This document shows, piece after piece, positions 45,955 through 56,893 of a DNA stretch of 64,000 nt. The position numbers and the translations under genes are program-made. Under the pieces are notes generated by a model. That model saw only the letters and a list, made by a program, of their open reading frames with translations. It did not search any database and was not told the origin of the DNA. Source of the stretch: Crocodylus rhombifer (Eukaryota > Chordata > Crocodylia > Crocodylidae); assembly GCA_038503035.1 (NCBI GenBank), contig JAVSML010025534.1:321041-385040 (forward strand), given 5' to 3'. The first letter of the stretch is position 1. Every line of letters begins with the position of its first letter.

Positions 45955-47395
45955 GGGCTGAGGCTGAGATTCAGAAGCCAGCATTCAAATCCTAGCCCTG
46001 CCACTAGTGCATTGTATGACTGTGGCAGGATGACCTTTAGGGGTGCCGTGACCTCCCCTAGCGCCCCTACCTACCGTGCCAAATTGGGTCCTGAATGCAC
46101 CCTCTATCTCGCCTGCCACGTCTTGCTGGTAAATATCAAAGGGAGGCTGCCTTCCTGCCCTCCTTGGCACGGTGTCTGTCTTGCAGTACCGGGGCTCTGG
46201 TCCAATTGCCCACCTGTGCCCTCACGGGTCCCCCTTTGCTTCTCTCACGGCCCTCGCCGCACTGGGGCCTATCTCCCGGGCTCTCGTAGCCTGCACCGGG
46301 GCCTTGCCCTTATACCGCCGCCCTCCCTGGGCCTTGCCTCTATGTACGCGCCCCCTCCCGGGGTCTCTCCTGCACAGACAGTGCCCCACTGGAGCCTGTC
46401 TCTCTGCGCTCACGCTCTCGCCCCCCAACTGGGGCCTGTCTCGCCTCAGGATTCCTGCACTCTTGCCCCCATTTGGGCTTCTCTGTGCGCTTACATCACT
46501 CGCACTCGCTCTCGCCCCTCAACCAGGGCCTGTGCCTTGCGCTTCTCGCCCACACTGGGACCTTGCTTGCACTTCTCATGCAATCAGAGCTCAGGCGGCC
46601 TTGGCCTTACCTAGCTCAAGACCCCTTTTAGGGTCCTATGCCCACTGGGTTTCTTACAATTGGGGCTCAGGAGGCCTCAGCCTTACCTGGCTCCCACAGA
46701 CCCACTTTCTCGGGCCTATGCTGAGCTCTTCCCAGTAATCGCCCACACTGGGGCTGGAGCCGGGACACCCCAAAACGCAGTGCCCTCTGCGGCGCCAGGA
46801 ACCCTCCCCCTTCTACTGGGGAGCTCCCTTGAGGCCTCCTCCACCCCTACAGCCTTGCCCAGTCCTCAGGTTCGTACTACAACAACAAAACCAAAATCTC
46901 CCCTTCCTGGGTTACAACACAACTTCCAAGCCAACCTGGCTCCCTTTTATTTATGTCCTTATCAGGGTTTCCTCCACCCAGAACTGTCAAACAGATGCTC
47001 TCCAGCCATCAGGCTTCTCTCTTATGTTCTGCTCTCCTTCCTCCAATAGAGCTCCCTCTTCTTCTTAGGCTGCCAGCAGGGGAACTAACTCTGGCCTCGG
47101 CCTTCGCTGTTTATAAAGGCCAGGCCCTGTCCCCTTCTGGTCAGCTGACCCAATCAGTTGCCTTAGCAACCCCCACCTGTGCTGCCCTGGTGAGTGGCAG
47201 CTAAGCCCGTATTACCATTATCAGTAGCAGGCACCTTAGTGCCCTGCTACAATGACCCAAAGTCATTTCCATGCTTTCTCCCTCAATTTCCTTCTATGGA
47301 ATATGTAGATAATGATTATGACTCCCCTCAAGAAAGCACTATAAAATCCCTTGAGGAAAAATGCTAGGTCACATTGGGCCAGATTCTATTTGACC
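45955..47395 (+). repeat. MIR-like SINE split by a solo LTR
   Basis: Part 1 (45970-46020): cagcattcaaatcctagccc, tgccacta, tgtatgac. Part 2 (47252-47395): acccaaagtcatttcc, ccctcaatttccttctatgg and gataatgattatgactcccc. Together they follow the MIR consensus order (ttcgaatcc...ctctgccact...gtgtgacc...aagtcactt...cagtttcc...ataat). 1,231 bp of LTR lies between. Confidence 0.78.
46021..47251 (-). mobile_element. Solo LTR (1,231 bp), 5-bp TSD
   Basis: Ends TGTGGCAGG and CCCTGCTACA form an imperfect inverted pair with TG...CA termini. The flanks are atgac (46016-46020) and atgac (47252-47256), identical. Minus orientation is preferred because that strand shows a TATA-like ctttataaac (near 47118) followed about 165 bp later by aataaaa (near 46947). 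The interior has imperfect tandem copies of a cactggggcctgtctc-type unit (46250-46560) and a near duplication of about 50 bp starting aatcagagctcagg and aattggggctcagg. No gag-pol sequence. A deletion derivative of a larger element is the alternative. Confidence 0.85.
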
Positions 47396-47423
47396 TATTA
47401 GTTACAGGCGTTTTGGCATGTAA

Positions 47424-48105
47424 GGGCATGTGTAGATGAAACAGGGGGCCTAAATTGAAGTGGTGGGTTTTTAAAAACTGCTTTAATTTAGGGCCCTTTA
47501 AACCCCCATCTCACACACACACCTGAACTTGCCTGCCTCTCTGGTGGTGGGGAGAGGGGAAGGCGAGCTGCTGGTGGGTGGAGCAGTTCCTGGGCTGCAG
47601 TGGGGAAATGGGTTGGTGCTTTCCTCTGTGGCAGTGATGGCCACCCCCAGGCAGCACCTGCCCACAGGCACCTGGCTTGGGTGGTCCTGGGGGGCACTGC
47701 AGTTGTAGAGGGAAGCACTGGGCACCTGCGCAGTTCAGGCAGGCAGGCAAGTTCCAGGGAAAAAAAAAAGATCAGGCTTGCCGCTTTTCTTGGGCAGATC
47801 CTGTGTTCCCAGGCTGTTGCCAGGCTGCCTGCATGGGCTTCCTGCAGAGCCCCTGGGCTGCACGGAGCCCAGTTCTTCGCTCCATGACTATAGGGCAGCA
47901 AACTATAGCTCCTTGGAGTTTTAATTTGCTGTGCCCCAAGACATTTAAGGTGCATTATGCCACCAAATTTGCTTCAGCAGCTGGAATTACTGCACAATAC
48001 ACCACCAACGTGTGCAAACACCCACACCGTTAAAGTGGTGCAAAAGCACTTAACCCACTTTAAAGTGTCATGCACACAAGCCTCTCATTTCACCTACACG
48101 CTGTC
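47424..48105 (+). mobile_element. MITE copy A (682 bp)
   Basis: Begins gggcatgtgtagatgaaa and ends tttcacctacacgctgtc. GC-rich left half, AT-richer right half with tgcaccaac- and ttaaagtggtgcaaaagc-type phrases. It is homologous along its length to copy B in reverse orientation. Flanks (taa / aga) give no clear duplication. The ORFs inside (47955-47488 and others) are composition-driven. Confidence 0.85.
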
Positions 48106-48387
48106 AGAGTGCCTAAATCCAGTTATTCCCCATACTGTTGAGTCCTGGAAAATCATTAATGAAAACAATGGGTGAATCCTTCACCACCTTGTGGCTTTTT
48201 ATGACTCAGAATTATGGATAAGAAGATGGCATGTGACAAAAGTAAAAGCATTCACAGGAAAGAAATCTGGAAGCCATTGTAGATAGTTTGCTAAAAAGAT
48301 CAGCTCAGTGCTCAGCAGCTGTCAAAAACACAAATAAAATGTTACAGATTATTATGAAGGGAATTGCATACAATAGAAAGTATCATA

Positions 48388-49039
48388 CGCTGTGTGTAGA
48401 TGAAACGAGGGGTGGGTGTGTACGGCACTTTAAAGTGGGATAAATGCTTTTGCACAGCTTTAATGGTGTCGGTGTTTGCATGCCTTGGCGGTGTATTGCG
48501 GATTAATTCCAGCTGCTGTAGGAAATTTGGCATCATAATGTGCCTTAAATGACTTGGGTTGCAGCAAACTAAAATTACTTTGAGGAGATTTAGTTTGCTA
48601 CCCCTAGAGCCACGGCTCAGGGACTCTGCAGGAAGCCCTGCAGGCAGCCTGGCAGCAGCTCGGGAAGGCAGGCTCTGCCTAAGAAAAGCAGCAAGCCTGA
48701 TCTTTACCCCCTCCACCCCCCCAGAGCCTACCTGCCTGATAGAGCCGTGTTGGAGCCTGGTACTTCCCACTGTGGTGCCCCCTGGGACAGCCTGAGCCAG
48801 GTGCCTGTGGGTGGGTGCCACCTGGGGGCTGGGGGCTGCCACTGCCACGGAGGGAAGCACCAGCCCCACTCCCCCTGCAGCCCAGGGACCACTCTGCCCA
48901 CTGGCAGCTCACCCTCCCCTCCCTGCCACTGGAGAGGCAGGTAAGTGTGGGGTATGTGCATTACATGGGGGTTTAAAGGGCCCTAAATTGAAGCGGTGGG
49001 CTTTTCGATTTAGGCCCCCCATTTCATCTACACATGCCC
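48388..49039 (-). mobile_element. MITE copy B (652 bp), inverted relative to A
   Basis: Left cgctgtgtgtagatgaaa, right tttcatctacacatgccc, 18-bp ends with about five mismatches. The flanks are ata (48385-48387) and att (49040-49042), a 3-bp duplication with one mismatch inside a CR1. Read on the minus strand it matches copy A. Confidence 0.87.
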
Positions 49040-49197
49040 ATTATGCCCCTTTATAAATACATGGTGTGCCCACACTTTGAATAATGTACCCAGTTGTGGT
49101 CCCTGCACCTCAAAAAGGATATAGAAGATCTAGAGATGGTACAAAGAAAGGCAACAAGGGTGATTAGTTGTATGGAGGGGTTTCCATATACGGAGAG

Positions 49198-49528
49198 TGT
49201 TGTGTCACATTGTATTTTCCTTGTATTGTCCCTTTAAGGCCAAAGTCCTCATTTTCAGCAGAGTTTGTTTTGTTTTGCCGCAGTTTTACAGCACTTGGGA
49301 CTCCATTTTCTGTGCCACAAGGAGCTAGGGGACATATGCTAAATTCCTCTCACTCACCAGGACCGGTCCAGGTCAAGGTCAGGGATAGAGCAAGTATAGG
49401 TTTTACATACATAGTAGGGCAGCTGTTAAGATCTGCCCTGGATATGATTCAAGAAAGTTATATTAATAAATACTTGTTAGTTCAACACAAGGCATCCAGA
49501 GTGTTGTTGCTGAACTCACAACATATCA
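49198..49528 (+). mobile_element. Solo LTR (331 bp), 5-bp TSD
   Basis: Starts TGTTGTGTCAC and ends CACAACATATCA. The flanks gagag (49193-49197) and gagag (49529-49533) are identical. Polyadenylation signal attaataaata is near 49463, about 65 bp from the 3' end. It lies inside an old CR1, whose sequence resumes exactly after the duplication. No internal coding sequence, so recombination between two LTRs probably removed it. Confidence 0.82.
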
Positions 49529-49948
49529 GAGAGACTAAAGAGGCTTGGCCTATTCAGTTTAGAAAAGAGGTGCTTGAGGGTGATAGCTAGAAAATGATAT
49601 TTCAAAGTTTGCTTTTAGGAATTGGCTTGTAGGTAAAGTAGATATGCATTAGAATAATGCTCCAGGGCAACATCAAGGGTTAATTGGTTTCTAAAAGACT
49701 GTTTGTGGCAAAGTTTCCTTCAAGGAACCAGCAGACACCATGTCTACCAACAGCCAATGGACAAGCACACATACACAGGCTGGGAAATTGTAGACATGTA
49801 CCACACTGGTCCATAACATGAGATAAAGTACTCTTCTATGGTGGCTGGGTCACAGTGAACAGCTGCAGAGACTTTAGGATTTCTGGTTTTGCTTGATGGA
49901 CCAAATTAAGACACCAGTGAATGACCAAATTAACATGTGTTCATGTGA

Positions 49949-50465
49949 TGCGATTGTTGGAACAAAGGCATATGCTGATAGGACAGAACATGGACAGTAT
50001 GATAACCACAGGGAGACCAATCAGTGATGCCTGGAGGTGAAGTGTCATCAGAGGAGGCAAAGAATACAAAAGGAGGAATTTTGGAGCAGCAAAGGGTCTC
50101 AGGGGGGAACCTGAGGCCACCATGGGGAAAGCACCACCAGTCTGTCTCACCCATCCCACTGGTGCAGGGTGGGCCTCAGCCCTCAATTGCCAGGCTACTG
50201 ACATATGACATCAAGAAACAACAACAGGGCCTTGTGTACTGGCCAATGTACCTTCCCTCTGTGACAGCCCTAGGGCTGGTAGATATGCAATCAGGGGGTG
50301 GGGTTTGGGGCTGGGGTTATTTTGTTTGCCTTGTCTTCATTATTCTTATCTGCTATCACTGAATAAAATTTGCCTATTATCAAATGGAGACATCATGGTC
50401 AGTCTGAGGGTTTGGGTCCACCTGGACCATGGTATCTGGGTCATAAATCCAGTGCCAACAGAGCA
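49949..50465 (+). mobile_element. Probable solo LTR (517 bp), 4-bp TSD
   Basis: TG...CA ends (tgcgattgttgg ... gccaacagagca), flanks gtga (49945-49948) and gtga (50466-50469). A CCAAT-like accaatcag is near 50017 and gaataaaattt near 50361, about 100 bp from the 3' end. The layout is LTR-like, but a 4-bp duplication can occur by chance. A different start at tgttggaac (49954) is possible. Confidence 0.5.
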
Positions 50466-50559
50466 GTGATAGGATAAACGTTCACAAAATATGAAATGGC
50501 AAAGAGAAAGTTCATAGGAGTTTGTTATTGACTTTGTTAGGGATACAGCCTCTGACCGG

Positions 50560-50755
50560 GAGCATCCTAGACTTAAAATGCTGGAGGCTGGTAGTGAGAG
50601 AGGAACAGTGGAAAATGCCCTGGTCATACCCAGTTCAGTCTCTCTTTAAATCTCTAGCACTCTGTGACAAGGGATACTGGGCAAGATGGACCTATGGCCT
50701 GACTCAGTAAATGGCATTTCTTATATTCCTTAATGGATTTTATGTTCTTATGTTC
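50560..50755 (+). mobile_element. Old CR1/L3-type 3' end with ttatgttc tail
   Basis: aaaatgctggaggctggtag, then gatactgggcaagatggacc and ctatggcctgactcagtaaa, ending ggcatttcttat and repeats of ttatgttc / cttatgttcc. This is the 3' UTR and tail of an older CR1 group than the tctatgaa copies. It may belong to the same insertion as 48262-49585. Confidence 0.75.
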
Positions 50756-52861
50756 CTTAATGGATTTTCAGAAACTTGAATAGGGTGGAGGTGGAATAGA
50801 ATCACATTTAAGTACCTAATAGATGGAATAGGATCCATCTCCATATTATTATCTTAGCTCAGACTCTGAATTCAAACACTCATAGACTGCAGGACTCTTG
50901 GATTTGGATATGGATCTGAATATAGAAATGTGGGCCTATCTGTGTCTATGAATAAGACTAATTCACTGTTAGTGTGATAAGTGAATTTCCCATTTACACT
51001 GTGTTTGGCATTTGATGAAGTGTCCTATTAAATAATAATCATTGTAGTGAAGGGCCATGTACTTGTTCCCACTTTTAGAAATTTCTGAAATGTTAATACA
51101 CTGAGTTACAGCAGCAGCTGTCTCAGATACTCCTGCTCTGTGTACAGTATGTACTAGCTGCTCTAATTAAACCCATTTTCATTTAGTCAGTGAAGGGAAA
51201 AAAAAACCCTTCATCAAAATTGCTTTTGCACCAGGTTGGTTATTTAATTGGGATGGGGAGAATGAGGGAAACAGAGGAGCAGCAAGTGAGTCATCCCCAG
51301 CAGGAGACTGAGAATAAGCACTTCTTGCTTGAAAAATCATTGATATCAGTCATCATCCTGAAATTAGTCCTTAATGCTACTTTTTTGCCTGCATTTTTGT
51401 CGCAGGCTAGTTGTGGGATTTGAGGCAGATGCAGTAGGAGTTACATAGATGATGTATGATGGAGTGATTTCCTAAAGGACAGTGGCTTCCAAAGGGATTT
51501 GCTTGCCTAATGGGAAAAGAGACTTTCTCTAGAGGTCAATAGCAGTGACTAAATAAACCATACTGTTAAAATGAGGGAGCAGTTCAATGGCTTATGTAAA
51601 ATAAGACAGCAGCATGAATCCAGCTGCTGAGTAGGCAGGAATCCATATCTACTTGCTAATATGAAATATGTAAAGTTAGATCCAGGAAAAGGAGTCAGGC
51701 ATGACAGTGCTCAGCTTAGCAGTGCCTAACTTTTGGCACTGGCAAGATATAGGTAGCTCTGAACATATCCAGTAGTAGACAGTAAAGCCCAGAAAGAAAT
51801 ATAGGTGTCTAGGCACTTTAGAGTTCTGTGTTATGCAATGATTGAACAGGGGTTTTATCAGTTCTTATTCTGCACCTTTAACCATTGACATTAAAGGGTG
51901 TTAAGCATATGCTGCATATTCTTTAATTTATTGCTTTCTGGTCTCAAGCAGTAGGAAATACAATTTCCCACTCCTCCACTGCAGGAATTATCAGGTGAAA
52001 GGATGTGGTTCATATTATTCATCAAGTCATTCTAATCTATGTGATCATAGAGGTCACTTTGGATTTTAAAACTAACTGTGTCATTACAGCCGGCAATGAC
52101 TTTTAACCTTGCTGACATTCTCATTAAAGTAGCCAAACCTGAAGTGTCACAGAATTTGATAGGGATGAAATGGAAAGAATTTTACTGGAATTATTTAAAT
52201 GAGCTACAAAATGAAATAAGCAATGACAGCCTTACTCTTGCATCTTCTGTAATTCTATAGGAGGGATATAATTTACCATGTGCGAATTAAAACATACATA
52301 GAAGGTATGATTCTCAAATCACATTTCATAGGCTTTTCCGTAAGGGTTTGGATACATAAGGAGATTGGTTTTATCTCACTTGTAGAAATGGCTGTTCCTG
52401 TGAAAAGGTCCTCATTCATTCTTCAATCTGACACTTTTCACCAGCACTAAGTTTCCTTTAAATGAAGAAAGAAAAACATATTTTACGGATACCAGATTAA
52501 AGTCACTGGTATCTTCAGATTCATTGTGTCAATAGGCCTGCTCTGATTCAAATCTTATATAAAGAGCTTCATTGTTTAAATATACTGGGTTTGTGGGGCT
52601 TTTGGAAAGAGACAATGTTTGCTGGGCCATTGTGATTTTATTGCAACTTGATGCTTTCATATATGACCCAGGCAAAAGAGTTATGAAACCAGCTATGAGT
52701 ATGGCCCACAGCTTGTTTTTAAAGTCCAACAGTACAATTCTAAAAAATAAATAGTAAAAGGTGAGTTTATACTAAATGTCACCCAAATGTTTCATTTTTC
52801 AGCCAAGTCTTTTATTTTAATTCAAGTGGAACAAAAAGGCTTAGTCCATTGTAGACACAGT
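50756..52861. other. No recognised feature
   Basis: Ordinary composition, no element ends, no exon or RNA gene seen. Confidence 0.45.
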
Positions 52862-53056
52862 GGGTGCGTCTGCACTGACTCCCAACCGCCGTTACTGCAC
52901 AGTCCTGGTGGCACACAGCTTGTTTTCAAACCTACTGCGCAGTACCAATGAGCTACCATGCAGTAGCTCATTGCTGTTGTGCAGTAGCATTGATATCATG
53001 GTTCATGCCCCATGATGCTATGTCACCAAGCGTGCCTGCTGATGCTAGATGCACCC
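52862..53056 (-). mobile_element. MITE (195 bp), 3-bp TSD
   Basis: Left gggtgcgtctgcact, right gctagatgcaccc. The flanks agt (52859-52861) and agt (53057-53059) are identical. Reversed, it matches 16528-16779 through gcaggca, catgaaccatgat and ggactgtgcagtaa. Two opposite copies of gagctac...atgcagtagctc lie in the centre. Confidence 0.82.
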
Positions 53057-53802
53057 AGTGTATCTTTTATAAGCACAGGAAGTTGCCTCCCCCTATTATT
53101 AATGCTCCCTCTGCTTTTCAAATCACTGATGAAAGCTAATGTAGTCCACATGTATTCAGCTATATAATGTTCATATCTCATAGCTGTTTTAGACCTGTAT
53201 CTTCAACTGTGGTGTAATATATCATTCATTTGGGACCACACTCCTTCTTTAACAAATAATTAGGATTGGGTAGATAATTGATTTTTCAGTCTCATAGTTG
53301 AACTGAAAAATCAAACATGCTTGGTTTGGGTTGAGCTTAAAGTGATTTTTTTCTAGAATTTTCAGTGAATCTATTAGTCTGGAAAGAGAGAAAATGACTC
53401 ATTAGTGGCAGAAATAGGACATATAGTTGGTGCACCTGGGTTCGAGTCCCTGTTTCTATAGGTATCTAAGTGTTTTATACTAAGGAGAACATCTTCAAAA
53501 GAAGAGACTTACAATGACTGACACCAACTTATTTTATAGCCCAAAAGGTGGAAGACCTCAGTTCAAATCTGTGCTCTGAATTGGAAGGAATGTGGATTAG
53601 AACATGGGTATCCTGTAACCCAGCTAAATGGCCTAACAATGTGTGTTGAAGCTAGGAGCATCACACCCATTCCTCTTCAAGTTTTGTGAACTGTACCTAA
53701 GTCTCTTCTATTCACCCAGCAGGAAAAACTGAAACATTTCCATAGAGTCATATGGCTAATGATTAGTTGCCAAATTCATGAGTGGTTTGGGGTTAAACAA
53801 AA
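53057..53802. other. No recognised feature
   Basis: AT-rich. A ctgggttcgagtccctg phrase at 53437 resembles a tRNA B box or SINE head, but no A box or tail is found in the right place. Confidence 0.4.
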
Positions 53803-54314
53803 ATTGGAGTAGTGGAGTACTGCATCCAATTCTTGGCTCCACAATTCAAGAAGGAAGTTGAGAAGCTTGAAAGAGTCCAGAGGAGACCCACGCCCGTGAT
53901 CAGAGGGCAAGAGATCAGGCCTTACATAGAAAGGCTGCAAGCTATGGGACTCTTCATCTTGGAGAAGCACAGGCTCAGGGGTGACTTAGTGGTGGCCTAT
54001 AAGTACATAAGGGTTGTGCATCAGGATCTGGGGGAACATCTGTTCACCAGAGCATCTCAGGGGATGAGAAAGTCCAACGGTTACAAACTCCTCCAAGACC
54101 ATTTTAGGCTAGACATAAGGAAAATTTTCTTTACTGTCTGAGATCCTAAGGCCTGGAACAGACTCTCCCCAGATGTGGTGCAAAAATGCACTATGGACAC
54201 TTTTAAGAAACATTTGGATGCTTATCTTGTTGGGATCCTTTGACCCTAGCTGACTTCCTGCCCCAATGATCTTATGAGGTCTCTTCCAGCCCTAATGTCT
54301 ATGAAATCTATGAA
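53803..54314 (+). mobile_element. CR1 LINE 3' end
   Basis: One frame (53812-54141) reads MEYCIQFLAPQFKKEVEKLE, IERLQAMGLFILEKHRLRGD and FRLDIRKIFFTV. Then the EVVQ-equivalent and the 3' UTR follow, ending tgaggtctcttccagcc and tctatgaaatctatgaa. Open for 109 codons, so it is relatively young. Closest in tail and length to 8485-9206. Confidence 0.95.
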
Positions 54315-55446
54315 CCAAAATCTAAACTCAACCTAAGACTACTGTCAACCCTGACACAACACAGATCTAACACCCTAACCTGCTACAGGTCAAGTGGGGA
54401 ACCACGGCAGTCAACATTCTGGTCTAATGAAATGTTGTCAATATGTGCTCTAAAGATCCAGGTTGGGGGCTATGTCTTTTGCAGGGAGAGCCCTCAGCCT
54501 GGCCAGCACATAGCTACCAGGAGGGGCTGCTCTGCCAGTGCCTGGGAAACTGTTTGGCTGCCCTGGCTCCTCCTTGTGTGTCTGCTACAATGGTCTGGGT
54601 AGCAGGTAGGGAAGTGCCCGGGGGTGGGAGAAGGTGGGCTGGCCTGGCCCCACTCCTTGCTGCCACATGCAGCTCCTGGGAGTGGCTGGAGCCATACGCC
54701 ACCGGGGGGCTCTGCCTATGTGGGCCACGACCACTCTGAGGGCCTGCCACTTGCTGCTGCAGCCACTCGCACTGGGGGCTGTGCACCTTATGGAGGTCAT
54801 GTTGGGGGGCATACCCCCCATACTCATACCATCCCTCACACACTCCTCACACCCCCACCGCTCCCTACTCACCCACAACCACCCCCGCACCCCTCTACAC
54901 TCTCCCCCCCACACAGCCACACTCCTACACAAGCCCCATATCCACCTTCCACCTACCCTCCCATACCCACCACATGCACACACAACTCCAACCACACCCC
55001 ATATACTCCCTCAAACATTTCCTTGAACATATCCCACACACAACATACAAAAGTAAGACTTTATTTTTGAACTATTATGCAATCACCTCTATATGCAGTA
55101 TGCAAACCTATGTAAATCAGGACATAATACTTTTTAAATAAAATTAAAATATGTTACACTAGATGTTAGATTTTTAGCGTATGATTTGGTTATTTTCCAG
55201 TTCCAGGATGGCAACCCTTCCCCCCACTCCAAAAGGAGTGTTTCTGGTGGCAAAGATCAGGAGCTGGGGTGGGATATCCAGTCCCAAAATGGTGACCAGG
55301 GGACTGGGCACCTGTCAAGGGATAGGGCTACTCTTGCAGTCCTCAACAGCTCACCAAAATTCATTACACAGCCCTCCAGCTGAAATAATTGCCCATCTCA
55401 GCTTTAAGAGAACAAGAGCCCAGCAGGCAAGCAGGGCACAGCTGGG
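54315..55446. other. GC-rich then CA-rich low-complexity sequence
   Basis: 54440-54800 is GC-rich with gggctgtgc/cctgg words. 54804-55050 is made almost only of C and A with some T (cacaccc, ccccac). 55060-55440 is AT-rich then mixed. Open frames on both strands (54585-55070) reflect the missing G/A-type stops. No gene supported. Confidence 0.6.
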
Positions 55447-55558
55447 GCTGGATGAACACCTTGCTGGGGTCGTTTGACCCCAGTACTCTTTCCTGCCATG
55501 GCAGGGGGTTGGACTTGATGACCTGCTCAGGTCCCTTCCGACCCTAGAAACTCTGAAA
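55447..55558 (+). mobile_element. CR1 3' terminus, 110 bp
   Basis: gatgaacaccttgctggggt, cgtttgaccccag, ggacttgatgacctgctc, aggtcccttccgacc and the tail gaaactctgaaact. Same tail type as the young copy at 24564. Confidence 0.92.
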
Positions 55559-56596
55559 CTAGCATTTTATATGTTCTTAGAATTCCACTGATAGAAAATA
55601 GGCATATTTCCAGCCATGTGATGGATGGGGTGGGTTAGAAACAGTATAAGAATAAAAGAAAATATTTGTGCAAAGTACTATTATTCTGTTTGTGCAAAAC
55701 TGATTTTGTGTTTCTGGCCACTGCAGTAAAAATGTTATAACATTCAAAACAGGGATAGGAAAGACAGTTCTATTACTATAGAGAAATGAAGTATGATATG
55801 AATGCAGGATGAAAAACTTAAATCTACAGTAGCCTAGAATTAAGGAGAGTGAGGAGGAAGTATAAAATCTAAATAGTACAGTCAGTGTCAAGTCAAGTTA
55901 TTATTTTCAGCCATGCACAGATAATAGGGCACAGGGAGTAAAAATGGAAATTAAAAAGAAAAAAAACATTTGGAGGAGACATGAAGAAATACTTTTCTTT
56001 TCAAAGGAACATAAATGTGTGAAGTGGCCTGCCAAGCAACATTGTTGAACTTAAACACTAGGGTGATTCAGGAAACTGTAAGACAGCATCTCAGAGGGAT
56101 CATGGTATTGAAAATGTAATGAGGTGTAACTTATCCCCAGAGATCTCTGATGTTCGTATATTGTATGTGAGAGGCTATTCTTGCAAAACAGCGGCCATGA
56201 CTAAACACAGTATAACAGGAGGATGCAAAGGAAAATCTACACTTTTTTGTTTGTTTTTCATATGGTACCTGCTTATTTACTTGAACTGCAGTCTTTACAA
56301 GGGCAGGCACATTTTAATTTTGTGTGCAATCTTGACTCCTGTACAGTGCTGTGTAAAACTATGGCATGCGATATAATAAAATAATAGGAACAGAAGAAAA
56401 TACTAAAGAAACATTTTGGACAATATTCATTTTCCTCCTAAACTTGGCTGCAAGATTTTGTGATACGGAAAATTCAGACCTGGATAAATATAAGGGAAGG
56501 TCAGTGGAGGCAGCATAGTTCATGGTTGTTATTAAAATTGGGCCTCAGTTTGCTCTAGTGGTTACTCCACTGCCTTGGACCCAAGCTCCTTATATT
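55559..56596. other. No recognised feature
   Basis: AT-rich single-copy-looking DNA. Nothing supported. Confidence 0.45.
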
Positions 56597-56893
56597 GGGC
56601 ATGTCTACACGTCACCCTATGTCACCATAGTGATGTAGTATGTCGCCATATGATGCACTATGGTAATGTAGTGATCGTGTGAGTCTACATGTGACTGGTA
56701 GCTACTCTGCTGTAGCCGTGCATTCCCCCATTTCAGCATGACACTACGGTGAAGTAGTAGCTAAAACTAACCATGCACTGTGTGCACAGTGCAGTATGGG
56801 CGGTTTCTGCATCGTGCTTTAGTACTTCCTTTTGGAAGTACTAAAGTATGGTGCAGTAATAACGACCTCATAGGGCAATGTGTAGACGCACCC
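56597..56893 (+). mobile_element. MITE (297 bp) with internal hairpin
   Basis: Left gggcatgtctacac, right gtgtagacgcaccc, inverted with three mismatches in 14. Flanking triplets att and gtt. A perfect 13-bp hairpin with tttt loop (ctttagtacttcc / ggaagtactaaag) at 56817-56846 shares the tagtact core with the hairpin of the 724-bp member. No ORF of interest. Confidence 0.8.

Larger units (their letters stand above)
48262..49585 (+). mobile_element. Old CR1 LINE split by a MITE and a solo LTR
   Basis: Parts: 48262-48387 (gtagatagtttgctaaaaag, tcagctcagtgctcagcagc, atgttacagattattatgaa), 49040-49197 (tacatggtgtgcccacac, ctcaaaaaggatatagaaga, aaaggcaacaagggtgatta) and 49529-49585 (agactaaagaggcttggcct, attcagtttagaaaagagg). 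The parts fit end to end as one CR1 ORF2 region around VCPHFE, KKDIE and GLFSLEKR. The element is old, and the two later insertions are removed cleanly at their duplications. Confidence 0.82.

Noticed and set aside
46012..47204. Frames of 129-200 codons
   Set aside because: Lie inside a solo LTR with tandem GC-rich units; no viral or host domain seen.
47488..48912. Several frames of 75-175 codons on both strands
   Set aside because: Inside the two MITE copies; composition-driven and not conserved between them as protein.
53430..53460. tRNA gene or SINE head
   Set aside because: Only a B-box-like phrase (ggttcgagtcc); no A box at the right distance and no cloverleaf.
54360..54385. Interstitial telomere repeat (acaccctaacc)
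   Set aside because: Only a single partial unit.
54585..55070. 130-148-codon frames rich in Pro, His, Thr
   Set aside because: Translation of C/A-rich low-complexity sequence.
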